From positions 1-52,108 of the forward strand of contig JAFIES010000148.1 in NCBI GenBank assembly GCA_020832415.1: a DNA stretch of 52,108 nucleotides, given 5' to 3'. The position numbers and the translations under genes were made by a program. Below, piece by piece: positions 8,743-17,223 of the stretch (its first letter is position 1; each line of letters starts with the position of its first letter). The notes beneath the pieces were generated by a model, which saw only the letters and a program-made list of their open reading frames with translations, was not told the origin of the DNA and made no database searches. Source of the stretch: Balneolaceae bacterium. Lineage in GTDB: Bacteria; Bacteroidota; Rhodothermia; Balneolales; Balneolaceae.

Positions 8743-8961
8743 TCAAGAAACTTCACGAAATACATCTTCATCCGTAAGCCATCCCTGCGCTTCTCCATAA
8801 GGCAACAGTTCTCTGCGTAATTGCTGAAATGATTCAATGGATAACTGGCGCTTCAAGGCCTGACGAACCAGTTCACTTTTTGACCGGCCGGAACGAATGG
8901 AAGCCTCTTCAAGAAGCTTTTCAAGATCTTTATCAATTCGAATGGTAAGCGTGCTGCCCAT
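8743..8961 (-). CDS. ribbon-helix-helix antitoxin
   Basis: A 72-residue protein with an N-terminal ribbon-helix-helix DNA-binding fold: the strand TLTIRIDKDL followed by LLEEASIRSGRSKSELVRQALKR, typical of CopG/MetJ-type antitoxins. The C-terminal tail (after about residue 45) would wrap the PIN toxin. The ATG at 8961 is preferred over an in-frame TTG ten codons upstream, because the domain begins here and an A/G-rich AAAGAAAAG precedes it. A palindrome lies just upstream and is the likely autoregulatory operator. The gene precedes the PIN toxin, the standard antitoxin-first order. Confidence 0.85.
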   Translation of the reverse strand: MGSTLTIRIDKDLEKLLEEASIRSGRSKSELVRQALKRQLSIESFQQLRRELLPYGEAQGWLTDEDVFREVS

Positions 8962-8981
8962 AGTCTTATTCTTTTCTTTGG

Positions 8982-9000
8982 TGTATTGCAATGTAATACA
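8982..9000. promoter_or_regulatory. palindromic operator of the toxin-antitoxin pair
   Basis: Nineteen bases centred at 8991 read TGTATTGCA-A-TGTAATACA, an inverted repeat with 9-base arms and one mismatch. It lies about 20 bases upstream of the antitoxin ATG, where ribbon-helix-helix antitoxins usually bind to repress their own operon. Function is inferred from position and symmetry. Confidence 0.6.
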
Positions 9001-9075
9001 TCATGAACGATCAATCAATTTCATTTCGTGTGATGAGTGACTTTGGCATAAACCGTTCACAAAATTACTCCCAAA

Positions 9076-9912
9076 TCAATCCCTAAAACCTGAACCCAGT
9101 TCATTTAAATACCACCGCCAGTTTTCGAGAATAATATCCCGCGAAGCGAAGAAATTGTCGTTGTGCCCGCCTCTCAGTTCCACGAAGCGTTTTGGCTCTT
9201 CAAGCAGCTCGTACAACTCTCTGCCATGGTGGTAACGCACAATCTCATCGTTCGGGCTGTGCATGATCATAATCGGATACTTTCGCGAGTGCTGAACATA
9301 CCGGTTTGTGGGAAACTCATATCTTGCAAGCCGTGAAGGCACAAACGGATACACATCCCTCACCATAGCCCTCAAATCTGTAAAGGCTGAATCGAGGACA
9401 AGTCCGCCCAGATTGTACTTTGTTCCGGCATACGCAGCCACAGCCCCGCCAAGCGACCGGCCATACATGATGATTCGATTCTCAGCATACCCCTTTTCAT
9501 TTTTCAAACCCTCAACAACCGCTTCAATATCTTTGTACAAACCGCGTTCGTTCGGGCGTCCGTCACTTTGGCCATACCCGCGATAATCATACATCAGCAC
9601 CGAAGCGCCGGCATCCAGAAGTGTCCGTGCAATGTCGATCCGATAGCTGATATTTCCTGCATTCCCATGAGAGAGCACCACAACAAATTCGGCATTGCTG
9701 TTTGGAAAATACCAGCCGTGTACGCGGATGCCATCATCCGTTTCCACCCAAAAATCTTCCGCTTCAACCCCTGCCGACTGCGGAGTTTGAACAAATCCGG
9801 ACGTTGGCATAAACAGCAGCTTATTTTGAAACAGGAACATCAGCACCAATATCAGCAGGTATCCCCCTGCAATTGCCGTTAAAAATGAGACCATCGGTTT
9901 TAATTTTTTCAT
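9076..9912 (-). CDS. membrane-anchored alpha/beta hydrolase
   Basis: A 278-residue serine hydrolase of the ABHD13/YfhR-like type. Residues 8-28 form an N-terminal membrane anchor. The catalytic triad is visible: nucleophile Ser153 in GRSLGG, Asp222 in HSPNDEIV and His250 in RGGHND. VVLSHGNAGN near residues 78-87 provides the oxyanion-hole region, and YDYRGYGQSDG (108-118) is typical of the family. The hydrolase domain probably faces the periplasm. Substrate is unknown; this group contains esterases and thioesterases. It stands alone between the toxin-antitoxin pair and a non-coding repeat region. Confidence 0.88.
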   Translation of the reverse strand: MKKLKPMVSFLTAIAGGYLLILVLMFLFQNKLLFMPTSGFVQTPQSAGVEAEDFWVETDDGIRVHGWYFPNSNAEFVVVLSHGNAGNISYRIDIARTLLDAGASVLMYDYRGYGQSDGRPNERGLYKDIEAVVEGLKNEKGYAENRIIMYGRSLGGAVAAYAGTKYNLGGLVLDSAFTDLRAMVRDVYPFVPSRLARYEFPTNRYVQHSRKYPIMIMHSPNDEIVRYHHGRELYELLEEPKRFVELRGGHNDNFFASRDIILENWRWYLNELGSGFRD

Positions 9913-9993
9913 ATTGGTTTATGATGATTATGGGTCATCGGATTTTATATTAGCCATAACTGTCCAAAACGATATTTGAGCTTCAGCAAAATC

Positions 9994-10145
9994 AACTGCG
10001 CACCTTTCCGAGAACCAATATAATGCCCCCACAGATTTCTCGCAGACGGGCGCGAACGAACTCGCTGACGAACGCTGATGATTCTACTGACAAACCACTA
10101 TCTGCGCACCTCTGCGAAACCTTTTGCGAACCTCTGCGAGAAATA
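9994..10145. repeat. non-coding imperfect-repeat region rich in CTGCG/GACGAACGC units
   Basis: The 390-base gap 9913-10303 has no convincing gene. It contains ACTGCGCACCTTTCCGAGAAC (9995-10015), echoed at 10101-10141 by CTGCGCACCTCTGCGAAAC, TTTTGCGAACC and TCTGCGAGAAA. Between them lies CGCAGACGGGCGCGAACGA followed by GACGAACGCTGATGA. A 60-codon ORF across this stretch (10023-10205) is most likely a by-product of the repeats. The pattern recalls the CGCAG/TCTGCG-rich sequence I remember around GxxExxY-family genes in environmental bacteria, but no such gene is present here. Confidence 0.5.
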
Positions 10146-10303
10146 ATCAAGAGGATCCACTTTCGTTCTGCAATAGAATCTATTCGAAATGAACAGAAAC
10201 GATGATTTTTTTGAGCCTTAAAATTGGGTTGGACAGTTGTGATAGTAACAAAACTTCAATATAAAATGAACCATTCAACTAATCCGTTATATTTGAATCC
10301 ATC

Positions 10304-10831
10304 TTACTGAAACTCCCCAATAACTTCATGCCTGCTTCCATCGGGAGAAAGAATACTATTTTTAAGCAGAAACCGATCAACATGAAATGATCCGGTTGTA
10401 CTAATTTCATTGAGAAGTTCTTCAATATTCCGGTCTCGCCCGCTGCCACTCTTTCTGCGTGCGAGGGTAATATGGGGAATAAATTCCGGATGATCAGCTC
10501 CATCCCCAAAACTGCGAAGCTGTTCTGAAATATTCGATTGTAGTTCCATAAGTTTATTCGATCTTTTAATTCCTGCCCATACAATTTTCGGGTTTTTCTG
10601 ATGCGGAAAAACACCAGGTCCATTCAATTCAAGAGTAAATCGATCGAAAGGAATGCCACTCAATATATTCTGAATCCGGTTGAGATCTCCCCCGGAACAA
10701 TCACCCAAAAACAGCAGTGTGATGTGGAGCTGTTCCTGTTTCGTTTTTCTCCAGCCGGGCAGATCCGGCACACGCTCATCAAGCAGTGCCTGTAACTCCG
10801 GTGGTATGTCGATGGCAACAAACAGCCTCAT
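10304..10831 (-). CDS. thpR: RNA 2',3'-cyclic phosphodiesterase (LigT family)
   Basis: A 175-residue 2H-phosphoesterase. Both signature HxTx motifs are present: LHITLLFLG (His36, Thr38) and PHITLARRK (His120, Thr122), with the N-terminal MRLFVAIDIP typical of ThpR. The enzyme opens 2',3'-cyclic phosphate ends of RNA to 2'-phosphates and can join tRNA halves in vitro. Length is normal for the family. Its ATG overlaps the stop of acyP in an ATGA arrangement, so the two genes are translationally coupled as a two-gene operon with acyP first. Confidence 0.93.
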   Translation of the reverse strand: MRLFVAIDIPPELQALLDERVPDLPGWRKTKQEQLHITLLFLGDCSGGDLNRIQNILSGIPFDRFTLELNGPGVFPHQKNPKIVWAGIKRSNKLMELQSNISEQLRSFGDGADHPEFIPHITLARRKSGSGRDRNIEELLNEISTTGSFHVDRFLLKNSILSPDGSRHEVIGEFQ

Positions 10832-11106
10832 CGTTTCACTTTAAAACCGTGATAGTTTTCCGGCGGGTCATTAATCGGGATCTCTTCAATCTCCGTAACT
10901 TTTGCGGTAATGGGTCCGCTGCGAAGTCTTTGCATCATCTCACTCACTGCAGAATCTTCTCCCTGAATAACGGTTTCAACTGTTCCATCGCTCCGGTTGG
11001 CTACCCATCCATCAATCTCCAGTTCGTTGGCCTGCTGAACTGTAAAATATCGGAAGCCCACACCCTGTACCCTTCCATGAATTTTAAGATGTTTGCTAAT
11101 CCTCAT
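10828..11106 (-). CDS. acyP: acylphosphatase
   Basis: A 92-residue acylphosphatase, which hydrolyses the carboxyl-phosphate bond of acyl phosphates. The signature GRVQGVGFRYF carries the phosphate-binding Arg19, and GWVANRSDGTVE carries catalytic Asn37. The length is exactly that of the family and the ATG start leaves the usual short N-terminal strand. Cytosolic. It overlaps thpR by four bases (stop and start share ATGA) and is the first gene of that operon. Confidence 0.96.
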   Translation of the reverse strand: MRISKHLKIHGRVQGVGFRYFTVQQANELEIDGWVANRSDGTVETVIQGEDSAVSEMMQRLRSGPITAKVTEIEEIPINDPPENYHGFKVKR

Positions 11107-11229
11107 ACATAAATAAAAGTATTGAAACGTTCTACGTTCAAATCATTTAAAAACATTGTTATTTGATGTTTACTTTAATCAATCTCTATATTAAAATCTA
11201 AAAGAAGATCCCTTTGCACAAGTAAATTA

Positions 11230-13650
11230 ATGAGATATAAAATACTTCTTTTTTTGATGCTGACATTTTCGAGCGGTCAGCTTTTTTCGCAGGGGATACC
11301 TGATGAGATTACACTTTCCGGTACAATCACAGAGCAGGGCAGCCAGCGCCCGTTGCAGGGAGCTACCATCTATGTAGAAGAACTGGAGCGGGGAACAGCG
11401 GCTGATGAAGATGGATTTTACACCATTACCTTGCCGCCCGGCACCTACTCCATTCGGTTTCAGTTTCTTGGAATGAGAACCAAAACTGTGCAGGTTGAGC
11501 TGCGAGAATCTCAGCAGCTTGATGCAGAACTGGCAGAACTTGAAATGGGCCTTGATGAAATTATTGTACAAGGAACCGGTTTTTGGGACAATTTGAGAGG
11601 TGCCGTTACCGGTGTTGAAGTTGTTACAATTCGGGACCTTGAGCAGTTGCCGCAACTAATGGGTGAGGTGGATGTTATCCAGTCACTTACGATGCTCCCC
11701 GGGGTTCAGACTGTTGGTGAAGGAGCGTCAGGTTTTAATATACGGGGAGGGCGCGAAGATCAAAATCTTGTGATGATGCATGGTGCTCCGCTTTTTAATT
11801 CGTCACATGTTCTTGGACTTTTTTCGGTCTTTAACCCCGACGCAACCGATAGTTATGCTTTGTATAAAGGCCACATGCCTGAACGATACGGCGGGCGATT
11901 GTCATCCGTTCTTGACGTATCAATGAGAAACGGATCATTTGAAGACTATTCTTTTGGCGGTGGTTTGGGGCTCTATTCGGGAAGGCTCATCGCTGAGGGG
12001 CCCATTATTAAAAACAGAACATCGTTTCTAATTGCAGGCCGGGGGGCTGATTCCGGAATTGTCTTCAATCTTGCGGGCAAAAACCGTGATCTGGCGAGAA
12101 CCTCTCTCCCGCTTGAAATTTATAACAGCACTGCCAGATTTTATGATGGAAACGCAACATTAACACATCGGATAAATAACAATCACAGTTTGGCATTGTC
12201 GTTTTATGGCAGTTACGATTTGTTTCAGTACTCTGATGAGTTTGGTTACTCCTGGAATACAAGAATTGCAAGCCTGAACTGGACAGGAACTTTTTCTGAA
12301 AACCTCTTTTCTGATTTTTCGGCAGTTACCAATTCTTATCGCAGTAACTGGTTTACACCCTCCGGTCCTGATGCATTTAAATTGGGTACCGGCATACGTT
12401 ACTTAAATCTCAAAGAAACGATTACGTATACCGGTTTTGGGAGGGCAGCAATTTATGCCGGTGCTGAATGGATTCGTTATTCCAGTGATGATGAAACCAT
12501 AGAGCCCTTCAATGAGCTGTCTGCTGTAGATTTCAGCCAAGTCAACAAAGATACAGGGCGGGAAATGGCAATTTTTGCGGGTAATGAAATTGATCTGACC
12601 GACCGATTGCTCGTACAGGCGGGTGTGAGGTTTTCATTCTACAATCAGCTCGTGCCGGGAACCGAATACAGATACAGCGATGATCAGCCACGATCCGTCT
12701 CATCAATTACCGACTCAACACAATTTTCTTCCCGTGAAAAAATGGTGAGTTACAGCGGGTTTGAACCCCGGCTTTCATCACGCCTCATATTAACTGACAA
12801 CAGCTCCGTGAAACTGAGTTACAACCGAACACGGCAATATATTCATCAAATTTCCAACAGTGCTTCACCTACACCGGCTGATATCTGGCAGATGAGCACC
12901 CGCCACCTGCCGCCTCAAAAAGCACACAATTATTCAATTGGATATTATCAAAACATTTTCGGACAAAATCTGGAAACATCGGTTGAATTTTATTACAGAA
13001 ACATAGAAAACCTTGTTGAATATATTGACTTTGCCGATCTGTTTTTGAACAGCCAAATTGAAACAGAACTGATTACAGGCCGTGGCAGAAATTTTGGCAG
13101 CGAACTCTCCGTACGTGCAACCGGCGGCAGGTGGACCGGATGGATCTCATATTCCTACAGCCGATCGTTTGTGCAAGTGAAAAGTGAATTTCCCGAATCT
13201 CAAATAAACAGTGGAGAGTGGTACCCTTCCAGTCACGATCAGCCCCATCACCTCAACCTTATTGCCGTTAGAAACATGGGTGAGAACAGTGCATTTTCAT
13301 TCAATTTTACATGGAATACAGGCCGCCCATTTACAGCTATCAGCTCAAACTACCTTGATGGAAGTACCACTGTACCCGTATTTTCTGACAGAAATGAACT
13401 CAGGATTCCGGATTACATACGCCTTGATATATCTTTCACCATTGCAGATAACATTTGGAAAAACAGAACCGTAAATCCGGACAGGCGTATTTCCGACAGT
13501 GCCAACTTTACTCTTTACAATATCCTGGGTCGCAAAAATGCTTTCTCCGTTTTTTATCAAAGAAGGCCTTCTGCTTCGGTGCCGGCATCCTACAAGCTTT
13601 CCGTATTGGGTGCGGTAATACCATCATTCACCTATAATTTTAACTTTTAA
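11230..13650 (+). CDS. TonB-dependent outer-membrane receptor with carboxypeptidase-regulatory-like domain
   Basis: An 806-residue receptor. Residues 1-21 are a signal peptide ending near LFSQG. Residues 27-100 form a carboxypeptidase-regulatory-like beta sandwich (GTITEQGSQRPLQGATIYV, then DGFYTITLPPGTY). The plug follows (about 110-230), with FNIRGGREDQNLVMMHGAPLFN characteristic of Bacteroidota FecA/CirA-like receptors. The rest is a beta-barrel ending in an aromatic residue (FTYNFNF). It should import a ligand across the outer membrane using TonB-ExbBD energy. It is coupled, with an 8-base gap, to a DUF4249 lipoprotein, a pairing frequent in this phylum. Ligand unknown; an iron chelate or small organic is possible. 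Confidence 0.93.
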   Translation: MRYKILLFLMLTFSSGQLFSQGIPDEITLSGTITEQGSQRPLQGATIYVEELERGTAADEDGFYTITLPPGTYSIRFQFLGMRTKTVQVELRESQQLDAELAELEMGLDEIIVQGTGFWDNLRGAVTGVEVVTIRDLEQLPQLMGEVDVIQSLTMLPGVQTVGEGASGFNIRGGREDQNLVMMHGAPLFNSSHVLGLFSVFNPDATDSYALYKGHMPERYGGRLSSVLDVSMRNGSFEDYSFGGGLGLYSGRLIAEGPIIKNRTSFLIAGRGADSGIVFNLAGKNRDLARTSLPLEIYNSTARFYDGNATLTHRINNNHSLALSFYGSYDLFQYSDEFGYSWNTRIASLNWTGTFSENLFSDFSAVTNSYRSNWFTPSGPDAFKLGTGIRYLNLKETITYTGFGRAAIYAGAEWIRYSSDDETIEPFNELSAVDFSQVNKDTGREMAIFAGNEIDLTDRLLVQAGVRFSFYNQLVPGTEYRYSDDQPRSVSSITDSTQFSSREKMVSYSGFEPRLSSRLILTDNSSVKLSYNRTRQYIHQISNSASPTPADIWQMSTRHLPPQKAHNYSIGYYQNIFGQNLETSVEFYYRNIENLVEYIDFADLFLNSQIETELITGRGRNFGSELSVRATGGRWTGWISYSYSRSFVQVKSEFPESQINSGEWYPSSHDQPHHLNLIAVRNMGENSAFSFNFTWNTGRPFTAISSNYLDGSTTVPVFSDRNELRIPDYIRLDISFTIADNIWKNRTVNPDRRISDSANFTLYNILGRKNAFSVFYQRRPSASVPASYKLSVLGAVIPSFTYNFNF

Positions 13651-13658
13651 AACCCGGC

Positions 13659-14702
13659 ATGAGCCTCAGGCTGATCATACTCTCCATAGCTTTTTTAGCC
13701 GTTTTAGCAGGTTGTATCAATGAGATAGAATTTGATACCGAGCGCACAGAAGGACAAATTGTGGTAAGCGGAAGTATCTACGACAGACCCGGGCCCTATC
13801 AGCTTGAATTGGGTATAACCACACTTGAATCAACCATTCCCATTCCGCTTTCCGGTGCCCGGATAACACTGTTTTCAGGTGATGGAAAATCTGAACGATA
13901 CAAAGAGACAGGTGACGGATTATACGAGCTGCCCGGCAGCGTTGTGACCGGATCACGCGGGGAAACATATCATATAGAAATTTTACTGGCCAATGGAGCC
14001 ATCTACCAATCCATACCTGAAACCATTCCGACTGTGCACAGCCGTGATTCTACATATATTGAATTGGAAAACAAACAGGAACAAACAGCAACAGGAGGTT
14101 TCCGGGAAGTTCCAATAATCTCTGTTTATACAGATACTCATATCCCGGAATCATCTGAGCCTCTCTATATTCACTGGAGTGTTTACAGCAAATATTCATT
14201 CCGCGAACGAACCCCAAGCAGTCCTTTGGCTCCCCCGCCAAATACCTGTTATGTAACCACTGACCCGGTTCCACAGGCCATTATTTTATTTTCAACCGAA
14301 AATCCCGGAAGCCGGAATATTGAGCAACAACTTATGGCACAAAAACATATTGTTTCACAAGAGTTTTACCGCAGGCACTATTTCAATGTAATCTCAAAAT
14401 CTGTGACGGAACGAAGGTACAATTATTGGCAGCAGGTTGATGAAATAATTAATCAGACAGGAACCATATTTGACTCTGCTCCGGCAACACCAAAAGGGAA
14501 CTTGTTCAATCCAAATGATGACCAAGATCAGGTATTTGGATATTTTGAGGCCGTGGCCATTGATACATCACGTGCATTTGTTACAAGAGGCGATCTTCCG
14601 TTTTTCGTTTCCAATCCATGTTCCGGCTTCAATCAACCCCCTGCCTGCGATAACTGTTTGCTTATTGAAAACAGCACACTTGAACGGCCATTTTATTTTT
14701 AA
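13659..14702 (+). CDS. DUF4249 family lipoprotein
   Basis: A 347-residue lipoprotein with hydrophobic residues 4-17 and lipobox LAGC (Cys19). The N-terminal half is beta-rich with the pattern of DUF4249: GQIVVSGSIYDRPGPY, then SGARITLFSGDGKSERYKETGDGLYELPG. A Cys-rich end (NPCSGFNQPPACDNCLLIE) closes the protein. The family is almost confined to Bacteroidota-like bacteria and nearly always follows a TonB receptor, as here, so it is thought to be a surface partner of that receptor. Biochemical role is unproven. It is the last gene of the two-gene operon. Confidence 0.88.
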   Translation: MSLRLIILSIAFLAVLAGCINEIEFDTERTEGQIVVSGSIYDRPGPYQLELGITTLESTIPIPLSGARITLFSGDGKSERYKETGDGLYELPGSVVTGSRGETYHIEILLANGAIYQSIPETIPTVHSRDSTYIELENKQEQTATGGFREVPIISVYTDTHIPESSEPLYIHWSVYSKYSFRERTPSSPLAPPPNTCYVTTDPVPQAIILFSTENPGSRNIEQQLMAQKHIVSQEFYRRHYFNVISKSVTERRYNYWQQVDEIINQTGTIFDSAPATPKGNLFNPNDDQDQVFGYFEAVAIDTSRAFVTRGDLPFFVSNPCSGFNQPPACDNCLLIENSTLERPFYF

Positions 14703-14770
14703 TCTTTATTGATTTGTTCTTTTCTTAATTTGCATATCACGTAACAAACTTTACGCTATAAACAGACTCA

Positions 14771-15703
14771 ATGACTCTCACACAACTCTCCTACATCGTC
14801 GCAGTTGATAAATACCGCCATTTTGCAACAGCAGCGGAAAAAAGTTATGTAACACAGCCAACTCTGAGCATGCAAATTCACAAGCTTGAGGATGAGCTCG
14901 GTGTTACCATTTTTGATCGTACAAAATCACCGGTTATTCCAACTCCCATTGGTGAGAAAATTATTGCTCAGGCACAAGTTATACTGAAAGAGTCGCGCGA
15001 GTTAACCGATATAGCTAATTTCAAAGAGGATGAACTTCGGGGTACATTTAAAGTGGGTATCATCCCTACTATTGCTCCCTATCTGGTGCCGATTTTCTTA
15101 CGATCATTTTTGGAAGAGCACCCCAACGTAGATATTGTTATTGAAGAAGTTCTTACCGGCGACCTGCTTGAACAGCTCGCGGATGATAAACTCGATGCAG
15201 GAATTATCGCCACCCCGGTTGAACAAAGTTTTATTTACACCGAAGATCTTTTTGTAGAACCCTTTGTGGGATACCTCTCTTTAAACCATCCGCTTATCGA
15301 CAAAAAACAGCTAACGGTTGATGATCTTGACAGATCCAATATCTGGCTGCTGAGTGAAGGCCACTGTTTTCGCGATCAGACTGTAAAGCTGTGCAAAGAG
15401 GTGGATAAGAAGAATCGCGCTTCCATAGAGTTTAAAAGCGGCAACCTGGAAACTCTCAAACGGCTTGTTGAGCAAAATTTTGGAATGACCCTCCTCCCCT
15501 GGCTGGCTGTGCAAGAGTTTGACGGCAAGTGTGCCAATGCCGTCATCAAAGAGTTTGAAGACCCCGTACCATCGCGAAAAGTGCGTTTGATTTATGGCCG
15601 AAAACATATCAAACCGACCATCATCCGGGCATTTAAACAATCTATCTGCGATTCTCTTCCCGATCTGCTTAAAACAGACAAGAAACGCGTGCTGATTGAG
15701 TGA
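14771..15703 (+). CDS. oxyR: LysR-family peroxide sensor OxyR
   Basis: A 310-residue LysR-type regulator. Residues 1-60 form the winged helix-turn-helix (FATAAEKSYVTQPTLSMQIHKLE), followed by the periplasmic-binding-like sensor domain. GHCFRDQTVKLC places cysteines at 199 and 208, the same numbers as the disulfide-forming pair of E. coli OxyR (GHCLRDQ motif). This makes a peroxide-sensing OxyR far more likely than a generic LysR. It would activate peroxide defence genes when oxidised. No catalase or peroxiredoxin gene adjoins it; downstream lie a membrane protein and a DNA repair pair on the same strand. Confidence 0.93.
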   Translation: MTLTQLSYIVAVDKYRHFATAAEKSYVTQPTLSMQIHKLEDELGVTIFDRTKSPVIPTPIGEKIIAQAQVILKESRELTDIANFKEDELRGTFKVGIIPTIAPYLVPIFLRSFLEEHPNVDIVIEEVLTGDLLEQLADDKLDAGIIATPVEQSFIYTEDLFVEPFVGYLSLNHPLIDKKQLTVDDLDRSNIWLLSEGHCFRDQTVKLCKEVDKKNRASIEFKSGNLETLKRLVEQNFGMTLLPWLAVQEFDGKCANAVIKEFEDPVPSRKVRLIYGRKHIKPTIIRAFKQSICDSLPDLLKTDKKRVLIE

Positions 15704-15774
15704 TTGCAATTTCTGTGATTTTGCTCATTCCGATCTTTTTCGATTAAGAAACCATCTTTCCCAAAACCTTATTT

Positions 15775-16209
15775 ATGGAAAATTTTTCTGCCCAGTGGTT
15801 CACTGCCTATTACATATCTCTTGGTGCACTCCTGCTAAGCTATGGCGTTTATCTGCTTGTTAAATCCTCAGCCATAGAAGAGTACCTGAAAACCGTTGCT
15901 GCCGATTCAAAACCACCACGTATCTGGAGAACGGTTTTAAAATATCTTCTGCTATTCACCATTCCGGGATTCATACTCTCCTTTTTTCCATTCTCTTGGG
16001 TTGAGCTGCTCTTCTCTGTCTGGAGTTTCTTTATCATTTTTATGGCAGGGCAGCTTCTTGTTCTCTGGCCGCATACATCGAAAGCAATACTGGCAGGTGG
16101 CGAACAGGTTCGAAAAAAAATACGTTATGTTGCTGCAAATATGATCACCATCGGCCTGATTCTCTTTATGCTGACCTATTTACTGCTGGAGCGAACTCAG
16201 GCTGTTTAA
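15775..16209 (+). CDS. four-helix membrane protein of unknown function
   Basis: A 144-residue protein with about four transmembrane helices (roughly 10-28, 50-66, 71-93 and 118-138). A loop between helices 1 and 2 has KSSAIEEYLKTVAADSKPPRIWR. I recognise no family motif. It lies 71 bases after oxyR and 26 bases before the exonuclease gene, on the same strand, so it may belong to the same transcript as the repair genes. The ATG follows an A-rich stretch without a clear ribosome-binding site. Confidence 0.7.
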   Translation: MENFSAQWFTAYYISLGALLLSYGVYLLVKSSAIEEYLKTVAADSKPPRIWRTVLKYLLLFTIPGFILSFFPFSWVELLFSVWSFFIIFMAGQLLVLWPHTSKAILAGGEQVRKKIRYVAANMITIGLILFMLTYLLLERTQAV

Positions 16210-16218
16210 TAAACACCA

Positions 16219-16235
16219 TTTGAGCACGGCTCAAA
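16219..16235 (+). promoter_or_regulatory. hairpin abutting the exonuclease start codon
   Basis: TTTGAGC-ACG-GCTCAAA is a perfect 7-base-pair stem with a 3-base loop, ending exactly one base before the ATG of the exonuclease gene at 16236. In the mRNA it would occupy the place of a ribosome-binding site. It may tune translation of the exonuclease relative to the upstream membrane protein; that role is inferred only from position. Confidence 0.4.
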
Positions 16236-17219
16236 ATGAAATTCCAAAAAACCGGATATCACGGGCTCTATTTTCCTGAACTTGGCATCAGCCTGGATGG
16301 ATATCACCCGAAAGCAGCGTACACTTTTGTGAGCCACGCCCATGCAGATCATATGCCTCGCAACAAATCTACACGGGCGTATGCCAGCAAGCCCACATTG
16401 GAGCTGATGAAACTTCGGGGGTTCCGGGGTAAAGAAAATCCAATAGCATTCGGCGAGCCTGTAGAGACCGACAACTGCAGAATAACTCTTTACCCGGCCG
16501 GGCATATCCTCGGATCAGCAATGATTTACATTGAATCAGATTCCGGCACACTTCTCTACACCGGAGATTATCGCACACCTCCATCACCCGCTTCAGAAGG
16601 GTTTGAAGCTCCCGATCATGCTGATTTTCTTATCACGGAGGCTACTTTTGGCCTTCCGATTTACCGATGGAAACCGTATGAAGAGCTCACTTTTCAGATA
16701 CAATCATTCGCTAAAGAGTCACTGGAAGCGGGATATACCCCAATCTTTTTGGCGTACAATCTGGGTAAAGCACAGGAGGTGATGCATCTCGTGGCGCCGC
16801 TCGATCATCCGGTTATGATACACGGCGCCGGGTATAAGCTCTGTTCTGTGTATGATAATTATGGAATCGAACTCGGTAATTACTCTGCTTACGACAGAGA
16901 AACCTGTGAGGGAAAAATCTTGATTGCTCCGTCATCGGCACTTTCAAACGGGTTTGCATCCAATCTGAGAAAAACACGCGTCGCTTACTGCTCAGGCTGG
17001 GCGGCCAATGAATCGCGCCGCACTCAGCTCACGGTTGATAAACTGATTCCCATTTCTGACCATCTCGATTTTTTTGAGCTGATAGCGTTCTGCAAAAAAC
17101 TAAACCCGAAAAAGGTTTACATCACACATACTCCCAATCCTGCGGTTGTTCAGCATTACCTCGATCTCGAAAACATCGATAGTGCACATCTTGAAATGGA
17201 AGCAGAACCTGAGGATTAA
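16236..17219 (+). CDS. DNA-ligase-associated metallo-beta-lactamase-fold exonuclease
   Basis: A 327-residue beta-CASP/SNM1-like nuclease. FVSHAHADH gives the HxHxDH zinc motif (His34, His36, Asp38, His39), PAGHILGSAM supplies His90, YTGDYR supplies Asp111, and PISDHLDF near the C-terminus supplies the last His. Order and size fit the ligase-associated exonuclease family (TIGR04122-type), which processes DNA ends in partnership with an ATP-dependent ligase. That ligase follows after 4 bases, so the two are surely co-transcribed. The helicase and metallophosphoesterase that often complete this four-gene module are absent from the window. Confidence 0.9.
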   Translation: MKFQKTGYHGLYFPELGISLDGYHPKAAYTFVSHAHADHMPRNKSTRAYASKPTLELMKLRGFRGKENPIAFGEPVETDNCRITLYPAGHILGSAMIYIESDSGTLLYTGDYRTPPSPASEGFEAPDHADFLITEATFGLPIYRWKPYEELTFQIQSFAKESLEAGYTPIFLAYNLGKAQEVMHLVAPLDHPVMIHGAGYKLCSVYDNYGIELGNYSAYDRETCEGKILIAPSSALSNGFASNLRKTRVAYCSGWAANESRRTQLTVDKLIPISDHLDFFELIAFCKKLNPKKVYITHTPNPAVVQHYLDLENIDSAHLEMEAEPED

Positions 17220-17223
17220 ATAC

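Noticed and set aside
10023-10205. 60-codon plus-strand ORF in the repeat block
   Set aside because: Its sequence is produced by the CTGCG/GACGAACGC repeat units; no family resemblance and no start context.
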